From Lentzea kentuckyensis (lineage in GTDB: Bacteria; Actinomycetota; Actinomycetes; Mycobacteriales; Pseudonocardiaceae), in assembly GCF_002150765.1 (NCBI RefSeq), contig NZ_MUYM01000063.1, positions 1,484 through 65,483 on the forward strand: DNA of 64,000 bases, given 5' to 3'. Each line of letters opens with the position of its first letter. Within the stretch, counting starts at the first letter, position 1. Position numbers and translations under genes: made by a program. This document shows, in pieces, positions 34,013-42,449 of the stretch. The notes beneath the pieces were generated by a model, which worked only from the letters and a program-made list of their open reading frames with translations, ran no database searches and had not been told where the DNA came from.

Positions 34013-35086
34013 ATGCTGCTACGCATAGTTTCCGTGTCCGCGATCGTGCTGAGCACGATCACCATCCCTGCTGCGGCGGCGTCCGCCGAGGTCGTCGACG
34101 CCATGAGTCGCGACTTCGGCATCACCGCCGCGCAGGCGCAGACCAGGATCCGCGCCGAGAAGGTGGCGCTGAAGATCGCGCCGGCCGCCCAGGAAGCCGC
34201 CGCCGAGTCGTTCGGCGGCAGCTGGTTCGCCGACGGCAAGCTGCGGGTCGCGGTGACCGACCCGGCGAAGGCCGACGCCGTTCGGGCGACCGGCGCCGAG
34301 CCGGTGATGCGCACGAAGTCGTTCGCTTCTTTGAACGCGGTGAAGAACGGCATCGACAGGCTGTCGAAGGCCGGTGCGGTGTCCAAGGACGTCGCCGGGT
34401 GGCGGGTCGACGTCCAGCGCGGTGCCGTCGTGGTCGACACCGTGCCGGGAGCCGATGTTTCGGGGCTGCCCAAGGATGTCGTCGTCAACACCGAGGGCGT
34501 GCAGCGGCCGCAGCCGTTCGCGGCCGGCACCGTGGGCGGTGACCCGTTCTACACGGGCAACTACCGCTGCTCGATCGGCTTCTCGGTGCACGGCGGGTAC
34601 GTCACCGCCGGGCACTGCAACGCCGGCGCCTGGAACGTCTACGGCTGGGACCGGTCGTGGCAGGGCGAGTTCGTCGGCTCTTCCTTCCCCACCAACGACT
34701 ACGGCTGGGTCCGCACCGGTGGCGGCTGGTGGAACGTGCCGGTCGTGCTCGGCTGGGGCCAGGTGAGCGACGCGCTGGTGCGCGGTTCGTGGGAGGCCCC
34801 GCCCGGCACCTCGGTGTGCCGCTCGGGTTCGACCACGCACTGGCACTGCGGAGTCGTCCAGGGCCGCAACGAGACCGTGAACTACGAGCAGGGCGCGGTC
34901 TACGAGATGGTCGGCACCTCGGTCTGCGCCGAGCCCGGCGACTCGGGTGGTTCGTTCATCACCGGTGACCAGGCGCAGGGCGTGACGTCCGGCGGGTACG
35001 GCAACTGCTCGAGCGGTGGCCGCACGTGGTTCCAGCCCGTCAACGAGATCCTGCGCGTCTACGGTCTGACCCTCCTGACCGCGTGA
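34013..35086 (+). CDS. Secreted S1-family serine protease (streptogrisin / alpha-lytic type)
   Basis: 357 residues from ATG 34013; a TAGGAG site overlaps the GH2 stop. Signal peptide, then a pro-region (about 30-170), then the protease. The catalytic triad is His 201 in TAGHC, Asp 229 in TNDYGW and Ser 311 in GDSGGS. Six Cys form the usual three pairs (YRCS/GHC, SVCRSG/HWHC, SVCAE/GNC). The gap to the GH2 gene is eight bases, so the two are made together. A protease in a sugar operon may attack glycoproteins or mature the neighbouring enzyme. A long hairpin follows. Confidence 0.93.
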   Translation: MLLRIVSVSAIVLSTITIPAAAASAEVVDAMSRDFGITAAQAQTRIRAEKVALKIAPAAQEAAAESFGGSWFADGKLRVAVTDPAKADAVRATGAEPVMRTKSFASLNAVKNGIDRLSKAGAVSKDVAGWRVDVQRGAVVVDTVPGADVSGLPKDVVVNTEGVQRPQPFAAGTVGGDPFYTGNYRCSIGFSVHGGYVTAGHCNAGAWNVYGWDRSWQGEFVGSSFPTNDYGWVRTGGGWWNVPVVLGWGQVSDALVRGSWEAPPGTSVCRSGSTTHWHCGVVQGRNETVNYEQGAVYEMVGTSVCAEPGDSGGSFITGDQAQGVTSGGYGNCSSGGRTWFQPVNEILRVYGLTLLTA

Positions 35087-35094
35087 TTTGAGTT

Positions 35095-35147
35095 GCCATG
35101 AACGGCGCTTTCGTGGACCTGGGGTCCACGAAAGCGCCGTTCATGGC
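35095..35147. terminator. Very long perfect hairpin between convergent genes
   Basis: Arms of 25 bases pair perfectly: GCCATGAACGGCGC... at 35095-35119 with its complement at 35123-35147, three-base loop TGG. It lies between the stops at 35086 and 35166. It should terminate both transcripts; the length is far above that needed. Confidence 0.75.
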
Positions 35148-35165
35148 CAGCTCGGGGCGCTGAGG

Positions 35166-36209
35166 CTAGGTGAACAGGATTCGTTTGGCGGCGGCTTTTC
35201 CGAGGGGTGTGCGTAGCGCGGTGAACGCTAGCTCGGCGAGGCTGGGGCCGCGGACCAGCGACAGGCCGCGCCGCAACGTCGACCGGACGCGGTAGCGCCG
35301 CCGCATCGCCGCGCCGTCGTAGTGCTCCAGCACGTACTTGTTGCCGCTGCGCAGGTAGTCGAACGTGACCGAGGCGGCGAGCTCGGACATCCGCAGGCAC
35401 GGGTCGAGCCCACCGGCGGTGAGCGGGGAGACCGCGCCCGCCGCGTCGCCGACCAGCAACCCCTGCGGTGACACGATGTTCCTGAGCAACCCGCCGACCG
35501 GGATCGGCCCGCCCCTGCGCTTGACCGGTCCGACGGGTTCGGGTGTCGGGAAGCTGTCGCGGAAGCGTTGCAGCAGCTGGGGGAGCGGAGCGGTGAACCG
35601 GTCGGCGCGGCCGGCGAGCCCGACGTGCGCGTGCTCGCCGTCGTCGATGACCCAGGCGATGTAGCCGGGCGCGAGCCGCGGGTCGACCACGCAGTGGAAC
35701 GTCGGAGTCGAGCCGGTGCTGATCGGGTAGACCTCCTCGATCCCGGTGATCAGCTGCCGGTTGACGTCGAGACCGAGCTTCTTCGCGACGGTCGAGCGAG
35801 CGCCGTCCGCGCCGATCGTGAACCGCGCTTTGGTCGCGTTGAGCGGGTAGCCGGCGTTGAGGTGGACCTGTGCGCCGGCGCGTTCGGCGTCCTCGACCGC
35901 CTGCCGGTAGATGCCCGCCATGTCGCCGACCCGGAACTCGTCCCGGTCGCTGACCAGCTCCACCGGTTCGCGCAGCGACGGCGGGTAGAGCAGCACGCGC
36001 CGCACGGCCGGGCCGAGGTGTGGCAGGTCGTAGTCGGTGAGCGTGCGCCGAACGAAGATGCCGGTGGTCCGAATGCCGGTGTCGAGGCTCGCCCGGCGTT
36101 CGCACACCGCCACGTCGAGGCCGACCTCGGCGAGCAGGCGAGCGGTGTTGAGGCCGGCCAGACCGGCGCCGACGACGAGCACGTCCACGGTGTCCACGTG
36201 CTCGACCAT
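35166..36209 (-). CDS. FAD-dependent geranylgeranyl-reductase-like oxidoreductase
   Basis: 347 residues. The FAD Rossmann motif is VLVVGAGLAGLNTARLL (residues 10-26) and the second FAD motif is GLLVGDAAGAVSPLTAGG near 268. The shape and the IGADGARSTVAKKLG segment fit the geranylgeranyl reductase/halogenase-related group (the GG-reductase or menaquinone/sterol reductase branch). Such enzymes reduce double bonds of polyprenoids or act as hydroxylases. Here the protein is shorter than average and ends in a basic tail. No isoprenoid genes are nearby. It is transcribed away from the lyase-like gene, with 152 bases between starts. Confidence 0.8.
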   Translation of the reverse strand: MVEHVDTVDVLVVGAGLAGLNTARLLAEVGLDVAVCERRASLDTGIRTTGIFVRRTLTDYDLPHLGPAVRRVLLYPPSLREPVELVSDRDEFRVGDMAGIYRQAVEDAERAGAQVHLNAGYPLNATKARFTIGADGARSTVAKKLGLDVNRQLITGIEEVYPISTGSTPTFHCVVDPRLAPGYIAWVIDDGEHAHVGLAGRADRFTAPLPQLLQRFRDSFPTPEPVGPVKRRGGPIPVGGLLRNIVSPQGLLVGDAAGAVSPLTAGGLDPCLRMSELAASVTFDYLRSGNKYVLEHYDGAAMRRRYRVRSTLRRGLSLVRGPSLAELAFTALRTPLGKAAAKRILFT

Positions 36210-36361
36210 AGGTTCGCGGCGCTGGACGGTTCTCCTTTCCCGGCAACACCTTCACCGGATCTGCACGGATCCTCCACAAACCTGAGCCCTTGACACATCG
36301 GAGGTCTCTCCCAGAAAGTGGTCTGTACCGCTGCCTCGAACCGTGGTTCGAGGAGGAACCG

Positions 36362-37138
36362 ATGGAGTTGTTCAACCGCCGCACGGCGATGCGTGGCGCA
36401 CTCGCGCTCGCGGCAACGCCGTTCGCGGCCGGGGTCGCATCCGCTGACGTCGGAGCTCTGGCGTTCGTGCAGAAGTGGGCCCCGAATCCCGGATCGGTCG
36501 GGCTGAAGGCGTTCGTCGGCATCGAGGACGACCGCGCGAACTCGCACCCGTCCGCCACGCACATCTTCGCTGAGAGCGACCAGTACCGGTTCGTGATGCA
36601 CAAGTCCGATCGGGACGGTTCCGACCGGCAACGCCAGGAAGTGCGCGCGATCCAGACCGGCAGCACCCGTCACGACATGAAGAAGGGCGAGACCTGGCGG
36701 TTCAACTACCAGATGTACATTCCGAGCTCGTTGAAGGGCACCACCAGCTTCACGCACATCTTCCAGGTCAAGCACACCGGCGTCGCGTCGCCCGTGGTCA
36801 CGATGTCGTTGTTCCGCTCGGGTTCGACCGAGACCGTCGAGATGAGACTGTTCGGCGCGGGCCAGGCGAAACTCGGCAGCACCCCGCTGGCGCCGTTGCG
36901 CAACAAGTGGATCGACGTCGAGATCGAGATCAAGGTCGCCGACTCCGGCAGCCTGCGCTACTCGCTCAAGGACGGCGGCACGACCGTGGTCAACGCCTCC
37001 CGGACCGGTTTCGACACCTGGCTGGGCGGTGACCAGGCGCATCCGAAGTGGGGCATCTACCGGGGCCTCGGTGACTCCGCGCAACTGCAGGACACCTATC
37101 TGTTGCTGCGGAACATGAAGGCGTACCGCAACGAATGA
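36362..37138 (+). CDS. Tat-exported polysaccharide-lyase-like protein
   Basis: 258 residues from ATG 36362 with GAGGAGG five bases before. The Tat motif NRRTAMRG is followed by a hydrophobic stretch to GVASADV. The rest is a beta jelly-roll with ETWRFNYQMYIPSS, TSFTHIFQVKH and NKWIDVEIEIKV. This pattern matches the Polysacc_lyase family (heparin lyase I/glucuronan lyase-like, Pfam PF14099 from memory). Typical members cut uronic-acid polymers in a beta-elimination reaction. I do not see the full catalytic set clearly. It stands 26 bases before the membrane/Cys-rich pair's ORF region. Confidence 0.7.
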   Translation: MELFNRRTAMRGALALAATPFAAGVASADVGALAFVQKWAPNPGSVGLKAFVGIEDDRANSHPSATHIFAESDQYRFVMHKSDRDGSDRQRQEVRAIQTGSTRHDMKKGETWRFNYQMYIPSSLKGTTSFTHIFQVKHTGVASPVVTMSLFRSGSTETVEMRLFGAGQAKLGSTPLAPLRNKWIDVEIEIKVADSGSLRYSLKDGGTTVVNASRTGFDTWLGGDQAHPKWGIYRGLGDSAQLQDTYLLLRNMKAYRNE

Positions 37139-37178
37139 GGTGTTCCCAGGCGGGCGCCCGAAGGTGAGAATTGTCCGC

Positions 37179-37544
37179 GTGGGGGATCTACACGGACGGA
37201 CCGTCGAGAGCAGGGCCGGTGTCGCCGCCTTCCTGGCCGGCGTGTGGCTGATCGCCGCGCCACCGGTCCTGCACTTCAGCGCGTCCTCGCACGCTTTCCG
37301 GCCCTATTGGTGGTCGATGGGCCTGGCCGTCGTGATCATGCTGCTCGGCATGGTGCGCGCGATGGCGCCGCTGGACGTGCCGCTGGCGCAACCGATCACG
37401 ATCGCCCTGGCGCTGTGGCTGGTCGTCGTGGCGTTGCGCGGTGGAGACGGCTGGACCTGGACCGTTTGGCTCAACCAACTCGTCGTTTCGGCGGTGATCG
37501 CGCTGTCGGCCGGGCTGGCGTTGCTGATCGGCCTGCGCCGGTGA
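37179..37544 (+). CDS. Small SPW-repeat-like membrane protein
   Basis: 121 residues, four hydrophobic helices, with GVWLIAAPPVLHF resembling the SPW-repeat family motif (GxWLxxSPWVL). Start uncertain: GTG 37179 is preferred because AAGGTGAG lies ten bases before it; GTG 37164 and GTG 37140 are in frame. It ends in a four-base GTGA overlap with the next gene. The family's role is unknown; it is common in actinobacteria. Confidence 0.6.
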   Translation: MGDLHGRTVESRAGVAAFLAGVWLIAAPPVLHFSASSHAFRPYWWSMGLAVVIMLLGMVRAMAPLDVPLAQPITIALALWLVVVALRGGDGWTWTVWLNQLVVSAVIALSAGLALLIGLRR

Positions 37545-37975
37545 GCGCGAGGCACAAGTCGTCCGACAACTGCCTGATCTGCCGCGGCGAGCAGGAAGTG
37601 GTCGTCGGCATCGAGGAACGCGGGCCGCACGAGCGCATGTACGACTACAAACGTGTGCTGTTCTGCGCCGCGTGTGACGTTGGTGAACTACGGTCGTTCA
37701 GCTACGACGACTTCGTGGAGTTCGGCGAGGAAGACGACGTCATGGTGTGGTCGGCGGTGATCGTGTCCGCGGACATCTCACGCCTGCGTTCCGACTTCGC
37801 GTGCACCTCGCCGTTGGACCACTCTTGTTCGTGCGCCCAACACGTCCGTGCCTACGACACGTGCGTGCGCGTGGACAAGACCCTGCTGCCGGAGTACGGG
37901 CCCGACCGGCACAGTCCAGCCGGGCGTACGACTGTGTCGGTCACCGTGGCCGACGGTCTTGTTTCGTTCGTTTGA
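37541..37975 (+). CDS. Cys-rich cytosolic protein of unknown function
   Basis: 144 residues from GTG 37541, overlapping the SPW-like stop by four bases. Cys pairs suggest metal binding: NCLICRGE (about 9-16), FCAACDVG (about 40-47) and a later cluster CTSPLDHSCSCAQHV followed by DTC. No named family is recognised. Being co-translated with a small membrane protein, it may be its cytosolic partner. It ends four bases before the RidA gene stop (convergent). Confidence 0.6.
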   Translation: MSARHKSSDNCLICRGEQEVVVGIEERGPHERMYDYKRVLFCAACDVGELRSFSYDDFVEFGEEDDVMVWSAVIVSADISRLRSDFACTSPLDHSCSCAQHVRAYDTCVRVDKTLLPEYGPDRHSPAGRTTVSVTVADGLVSFV

Positions 37976-37978
37976 GCC

Positions 37979-38365
37979 TCAGTCGATCACGGCGGTCGCC
38001 TCGATCTCGACCAGGTGCTCGGGCACGTCCAGCGACTGCACCCCGATCAGCGTGGCGGGCGGCCTGGCGGTCATCCCGAGCTTCGCCCGCGCGTTCTCGA
38101 TGCCCTTGAGCAGCTCCGGCATCTTCTCCTGCGACCAGTCGACGACGTAGATCCGGACCCGGACCAGGTCCTCGAGCGTCGCGCCGGCCGCCTTGAGCGC
38201 GTTGTGGACGTTCCCGTAGGCCTGCTCGACCTGGAGTGCGAGGTCCGGCACGGCGTCCCAGGCGACCTGCCCGGCGAGGTAGACGGTCTTCGACCCGGCC
38301 GCGACCGCCACGTGGTGGTAGACGTCGAGCTTTGGCAGCTCGTCGGAGTTGATCAGCGTGATCAT
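37979..38365 (-). CDS. RidA / YjgF-family enamine deaminase
   Basis: 128 residues, the full family length. It has YLAGQVAWD, AYGNVHNALKAAGATLEDLVRVRIYV and PPATLIGVQSL, the RidA trimer pattern, with the Arg contributing to the 2-iminopropionate site near residue 103. RidA removes reactive enamines or imines formed by PLP enzymes, or hydrolyses related small molecules. The ATG at 38365 follows AAGGGAAG. It is divergent from the HxlR regulator, which probably controls it through the repeat at 38386-38402. Confidence 0.88.
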   Translation of the reverse strand: MITLINSDELPKLDVYHHVAVAAGSKTVYLAGQVAWDAVPDLALQVEQAYGNVHNALKAAGATLEDLVRVRIYVVDWSQEKMPELLKGIENARAKLGMTARPPATLIGVQSLDVPEHLVEIEATAVID

Positions 38366-38385
38366 GACTTCCCTTCGCTCTCTTG

Positions 38386-38402
38386 CGGTTACTCGGTCAC
38401 CG
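38386..38402. promoter_or_regulatory. Inverted repeat in the RidA/HxlR gap
   Basis: CGGTTAC-TCG-GTCACCG: seven-base arms with one mismatch. It lies in the divergent gap between the RidA-like gene (start 38365) and the HxlR gene (start 38461 or 38446). Candidate HxlR operator. Confidence 0.35.
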
Positions 38403-38460
38403 TAGGAGAGTGTGGGTCGACCTGGAAGAACGCACTTTTTCGTGAGTGGGGAACCAAAAG

Positions 38461-38823
38461 GTGAGCAAGCAGCTCAGCGGGGATCTGGCCCGCGCGGATT
38501 CGCTGGCCCGCGAGATCTTCTCGGACATCGCCAACAAGTGGGCGCTGCTGATCATCGAGACGATCGGCGACTCGACCCTGCGGTTCAGCGAGCTGAAGGT
38601 CGAAGTGGACGGGATCAGCCACAAGATGCTGACCCAGAACCTGCGGCTGTTGGAGCGCAACGGGCTGGTGACGCGGGTTGTGCATCCGACTGTGCCGCCG
38701 CGGGTCGAGTACACGCTGACCGAGCCCGGGCAGGCGTTGCGGGCGACGGTGGACGCGATGTGCGCTTGGACCACGCGGTACTTGAGCGAGATCGAGGAGG
38801 CCCGGAGCCGCTTTGACGCTTAG
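38461..38823 (+). CDS. HxlR-family transcriptional regulator
   Basis: 120 residues from GTG 38461 (GTGAGCAAGC); GTG 38446 would add five residues. Winged-helix HxlR pattern: IANKWALLIIETIGDSTLRF, FSELKVEVDGISHKML, TQNLRLLERNGLVTR and VEYTLTEPGQAL. Members are repressors or activators that answer aldehydes, quinones or redox change. Its neighbour across the promoter is RidA-like. It ends in a four-base overlap with the NACHT gene's stop. Confidence 0.87.
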   Translation: MSKQLSGDLARADSLAREIFSDIANKWALLIIETIGDSTLRFSELKVEVDGISHKMLTQNLRLLERNGLVTRVVHPTVPPRVEYTLTEPGQALRATVDAMCAWTTRYLSEIEEARSRFDA

Positions 38824-41800
38824 TCGTCCTCCACGGCCTCCTCGACGTCGGCTGCGGCTTTGACCAGCTGGCGCAGGAAGGACACCGCTTTCAGTTCGTC
38901 GGCCGTGCCTTCGGCCGTGCGGCCTTCCAGATAGGTGGAGGCGAAGTAGGCGAGTTCTGGTTGATCAACCCGCGGTTGGAACCGCTCGACCAGCTTGACG
39001 ATGATGTGAGGACTGACCAGATCGGCCGCACTGTCGACCACTGTGGTGAGCGTGGCGAGGACCTCGGCGATCGTCGGTTCGACGGTTCGCGCTTCGGAGA
39101 AGTACACGAAGGCCTCGACCGGGAGATACGTGTCGGAGATCGTTTCGGCGTGTGGAGCCACCGCCTCCTCCAACAGCTTCGCGAACCTCCGGAAGGCGTC
39201 GTCCACCCTGCTGTCGCCTGACTGCAAGGTGGCCCACACCAGCACCAACGCCGACATCGCGGCGTAGTCGTACGTAGCGAAGATGTGTGGCAGAAGATCG
39301 AGTGGGAAGGTGCCGCGGCTGATCAGATCGGGATGTGCGCACACCATGGAGAACAGCTCGAACGGTGGTACTGGACTGGTTTGGCATTCCTCTGGTGTGC
39401 GGGGGGCCAGAAGTTCGAAGCCGCACTCCACAATGCTGCGGGGTAGTCGCCACGCGTCCCTCGCCAGCGCGGCCGCCAGGGCCGCTTTGGCGTGCTGATT
39501 CATCGGAACGGCGTCACGCAGATCGCTCAGGAGACTGCCGAGAACCTCGATGTCATAAGGGATCGCGTATGGGGAGCGTCCGGATCCGGACGTGTTGGCG
39601 AGCCACAGGGCGACGTTCTCGAGAAGCAGTTGCTCTCTGGGATTCGATGTGACGTCCGAGCTGACGAAAGGCGCGCCGGCGCGCAGGAGTCCTTCTGTCA
39701 GAGGGTCGCCGAGCAGTCTCGCCTCCTGGATGGCCGCCGTCGAGCTGATGTACTGAGCGGTGACGCTCAGCCCGTCGGTCGTGAGCGTTATGGCTTCGAC
39801 AAGCTCACTCCAGCCTTCCGGGTCCAATCCGGACTTCCACAGGTGTACGGTGGCACGCCAAGCCTTCAGCGGGTCGGCATCGTGCTGGGTCAGCGGACCT
39901 TCGAGCGGTGTCTCCAGGTCGGTTTGCAGGAGCACGCGCAGGGAGACGAGGTTCGCCGAGTAGTTGGCGATGCGCGAGACGACGGTGGCGCGTGTGGGTT
40001 TGTAGGCCGGGGTTGGGTCGTTCAACGCCCTGTCGTGGAAGGTTTGAATGAGGCTGTCAAGCGTGTCCAACACGCGTTCCTGCTCGTCCGGGTCAAGCGC
40101 TGCGAACAAGCCATGTGCGAACTCGATGATCGGCATCCGTTTCACGAACGCCTGGTGCGAAATGAGTGCGAACAGCCGCGAGTCGTCCGGTGTCGCGACT
40201 TCGTCGAACGGGTTGGCGGCCAGTACAGCTCGGGTGGCTGCCAGCTGGACGAGCAGCTTCATCGTGATCTCGGCGATCAGATACTCGCCGAAGGTGGCGT
40301 GCAGGAACTCGTAGGTGCGCCGGTCGGGTGCGGCGCCGTCGTTGAGGGTCGGCGAGTGGATGAAGAAGAAGTTCTCCACCGTGCGGTCGGCGTCGTCGAT
40401 CGGTGTGTCGAAGCTGGTGTGCTGCCTGGTGGTCCGGTCCGGCGCGAAGATGGCGAGGTCCCGGTTGAGCTCGGTAGCGGTCACGTACTGGTGGCCGCGG
40501 TTGAACATCGCGAACGCGGCGATTCCCAGCCGCCACGAGTTCTTGGCTGTCAGGGCTTTGACGATGTCCGGGGCCAGCGGTTCTGGGCTCTTCTGACTCA
40601 CCTGCCGCACCACGAACAGGTTGATCAGGCGGCGGTACAGCTCGGCGTTCGACAGGCTCGGATCGTCGAGCGGCGCCTGACTCGGATCAGCCGCGTAGAT
40701 GGCGAGCATGAGGAGAAGGAGGGGTTGCCGCGCCAGCTCCAGGTGCTGGTCGAGGGCTTCCAGGCTGATCGGGCGGAAGCCGGGAGTGACCAGGTTCGTG
40801 GAGTTCCACGTGTCCAGCCATCGCTCGACGCGGTCGTCGTCGAACTCCTCGAGCTTCACGATCGGCACTTCGAGCGGGATGCGGGCCCGATCGGCGACGA
40901 GCATCCGCGACGTGACCAGCACAGCCACCGGCTGATCGAGAACGGCCTGCTGTCGCTGGAACTCCTGCACCTGCTGGAGGTAGTTCGACTGCTGCACCCC
41001 GCTCGCCTGGATCAACTCGTCGAACCCGTCCAGCAGCACCACTGGCTGGCTGTCCTCGCACGAGTCGGCGAGTTCCTCCCAGTCGACGCTCTTCCCGAGG
41101 ATGGGCCGCAACGCCGTTTCGATCTGGTCTCGCAGGTCGTCCTCGGCGCGGACCTTGCGGAGCTGGACGCTCACCACGGTGTACCGATCGGCCGGCAGCC
41201 GGGCTGCCAGGACGTCCATCAGCAGCGACTTGCCCGCGCCGGGGTTGCCGAGCACCAGGAGTGGGCGTGAGGTGCTCTCCGGCCCGGACAGATGGGCCGC
41301 CAGGAACGTGTCCAGGTCGTCTCGGACGCCGGTGTTCTGCGCCCACCAGTCTCCCGACGACGCGACGGTGTCGTCGTCGTAGACCGCGAGCCGGTAACCG
41401 GGGGCGACGAACCCGTCCTCGACCGTCGGGAACGCCGCGTCGACCGAGGACGCATCGATGTTGGACCCGATGATCGGCCTCTTGAGCGTCGCCTCGGCGA
41501 CGATTCTGAGCTTCCTGCGGTACTTCTGGCCCGGCACGGCCTGTCCGGAGGAGATCTGGGCCATCAGCCGGGCGAACAGTTCGAGCGACTCCGTGCGGAC
41601 CGCCGTCAGGTACTGGGTGATCCTGGCGTCGCTCTGCTCGATCAGCGCTCGCGTCGCGGCATGTTCACCCAGAAGCGCCCAGATCTGGAATTCCGGGATG
41701 GCGGAGGAGATCCCGATGTAGTGGTGAAGGTAGATCTTGACGGTGTTGGACAACACCGCGGCGGAGAACCCGACGGTGTCGATACGAGCCGGGCAGTCTG

Positions 41801-42332
41801 CCAGCTTGCTGAGGAACTTGCGGATGTCCAAGCAGGCCTTGCCGATGAACTGGTTCAGCGGTCCTTCGAGGTTTTCGTAGAAACCACGGGTGGAGTTCGG
41901 TGCCGGCACGTCCATCGACGTGAGGAACGGGAGAGCCGTGACTTCCTTCCCGCCTTCCGGCGGTGCCGCGGACAGGATGCGGAACTTCTCGCGATCAGTG
42001 ATCTTGATCTGGTCGAAGTCCTCGCCGAGCTCCTTGCGGAACGCGTCGAAGACCGCGGTGACGGCGATGATCGTGTGCGCTGCCGCGATCAGTTCGTGCC
42101 GGTGTGTGCCGGACAGACCGGTGAGCTTGTCGGTGATGCCGTCGAGGATCTTGCGGAGTGACGCCGTGGCCTCGTTCTTCGGGTCCACCAGGCTCAGGAT
42201 GCCGGGCTCGATCGCCCCGCCCACCAGGATGCTCACGCCGAGGAACGTGTCGGCCTTGTCCAGCCACGGCCGGTCGTACCTGCCCAGGACCCGAAGCGCG
42301 CCTTCGTACGAGAACAGGGCTGGGCGCGACAT
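38820..42332 (-). CDS. NACHT-domain STAND NTPase, NNH7-like; candidate anti-phage protein
   Basis: 1170 residues. Residues 1-290 are helical and open MSRPALFSYEGALRVLG, a pattern I associate with the actinobacterial NACHT N-terminal helical domain 7 (NNH7, from memory). The NACHT core spans about 350-650: Walker A GNPGAGKS 362-369, Walker B LLDGFDEL near 433-440, a sensor-like SRMLVADRARIP and a winged-helix region with YEFLHATFGEYL. Residues 650-1170 are helical without clear repeats and probably sense the trigger. STAND NTPases of this plan are known bacterial immune receptors. No separate effector gene is beside it, so any toxic activity must be in the protein. SD GGAGG precedes ATG 42332. 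Confidence 0.85.
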   Translation of the reverse strand: MSRPALFSYEGALRVLGRYDRPWLDKADTFLGVSILVGGAIEPGILSLVDPKNEATASLRKILDGITDKLTGLSGTHRHELIAAAHTIIAVTAVFDAFRKELGEDFDQIKITDREKFRILSAAPPEGGKEVTALPFLTSMDVPAPNSTRGFYENLEGPLNQFIGKACLDIRKFLSKLADCPARIDTVGFSAAVLSNTVKIYLHHYIGISSAIPEFQIWALLGEHAATRALIEQSDARITQYLTAVRTESLELFARLMAQISSGQAVPGQKYRRKLRIVAEATLKRPIIGSNIDASSVDAAFPTVEDGFVAPGYRLAVYDDDTVASSGDWWAQNTGVRDDLDTFLAAHLSGPESTSRPLLVLGNPGAGKSLLMDVLAARLPADRYTVVSVQLRKVRAEDDLRDQIETALRPILGKSVDWEELADSCEDSQPVVLLDGFDELIQASGVQQSNYLQQVQEFQRQQAVLDQPVAVLVTSRMLVADRARIPLEVPIVKLEEFDDDRVERWLDTWNSTNLVTPGFRPISLEALDQHLELARQPLLLLMLAIYAADPSQAPLDDPSLSNAELYRRLINLFVVRQVSQKSPEPLAPDIVKALTAKNSWRLGIAAFAMFNRGHQYVTATELNRDLAIFAPDRTTRQHTSFDTPIDDADRTVENFFFIHSPTLNDGAAPDRRTYEFLHATFGEYLIAEITMKLLVQLAATRAVLAANPFDEVATPDDSRLFALISHQAFVKRMPIIEFAHGLFAALDPDEQERVLDTLDSLIQTFHDRALNDPTPAYKPTRATVVSRIANYSANLVSLRVLLQTDLETPLEGPLTQHDADPLKAWRATVHLWKSGLDPEGWSELVEAITLTTDGLSVTAQYISSTAAIQEARLLGDPLTEGLLRAGAPFVSSDVTSNPREQLLLENVALWLANTSGSGRSPYAIPYDIEVLGSLLSDLRDAVPMNQHAKAALAAALARDAWRLPRSIVECGFELLAPRTPEECQTSPVPPFELFSMVCAHPDLISRGTFPLDLLPHIFATYDYAAMSALVLVWATLQSGDSRVDDAFRRFAKLLEEAVAPHAETISDTYLPVEAFVYFSEARTVEPTIAEVLATLTTVVDSAADLVSPHIIVKLVERFQPRVDQPELAYFASTYLEGRTAEGTADELKAVSFLRQLVKAAADVEEAVEDD

Positions 42333-42416
42333 CCGTTACCTCCGCTGGGCGACTGGAAGCCCTATCGCTGAGCGTGTGGCACGGGTTACACCCAAACGAA
42401 TCGGTCACTGAACTTG

Positions 42417-42438
42417 ATAGTCACTAGTTAGTGACTAT
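42417..42438. promoter_or_regulatory. Perfect 22-bp palindrome, probable MarR operator
   Basis: ATAGTCACTA-GT-TAGTGACTAT: ten-base perfect arms around a GT spacer, 11 bases before the NmrA-like start at 42450. The MarR-type gene at the other end of the NmrA-like gene is the obvious candidate to bind it. It would overlap the promoter or ribosome-site region and repress. Confidence 0.7.
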
Positions 42439-42449
42439 ATGGTGGAGGC

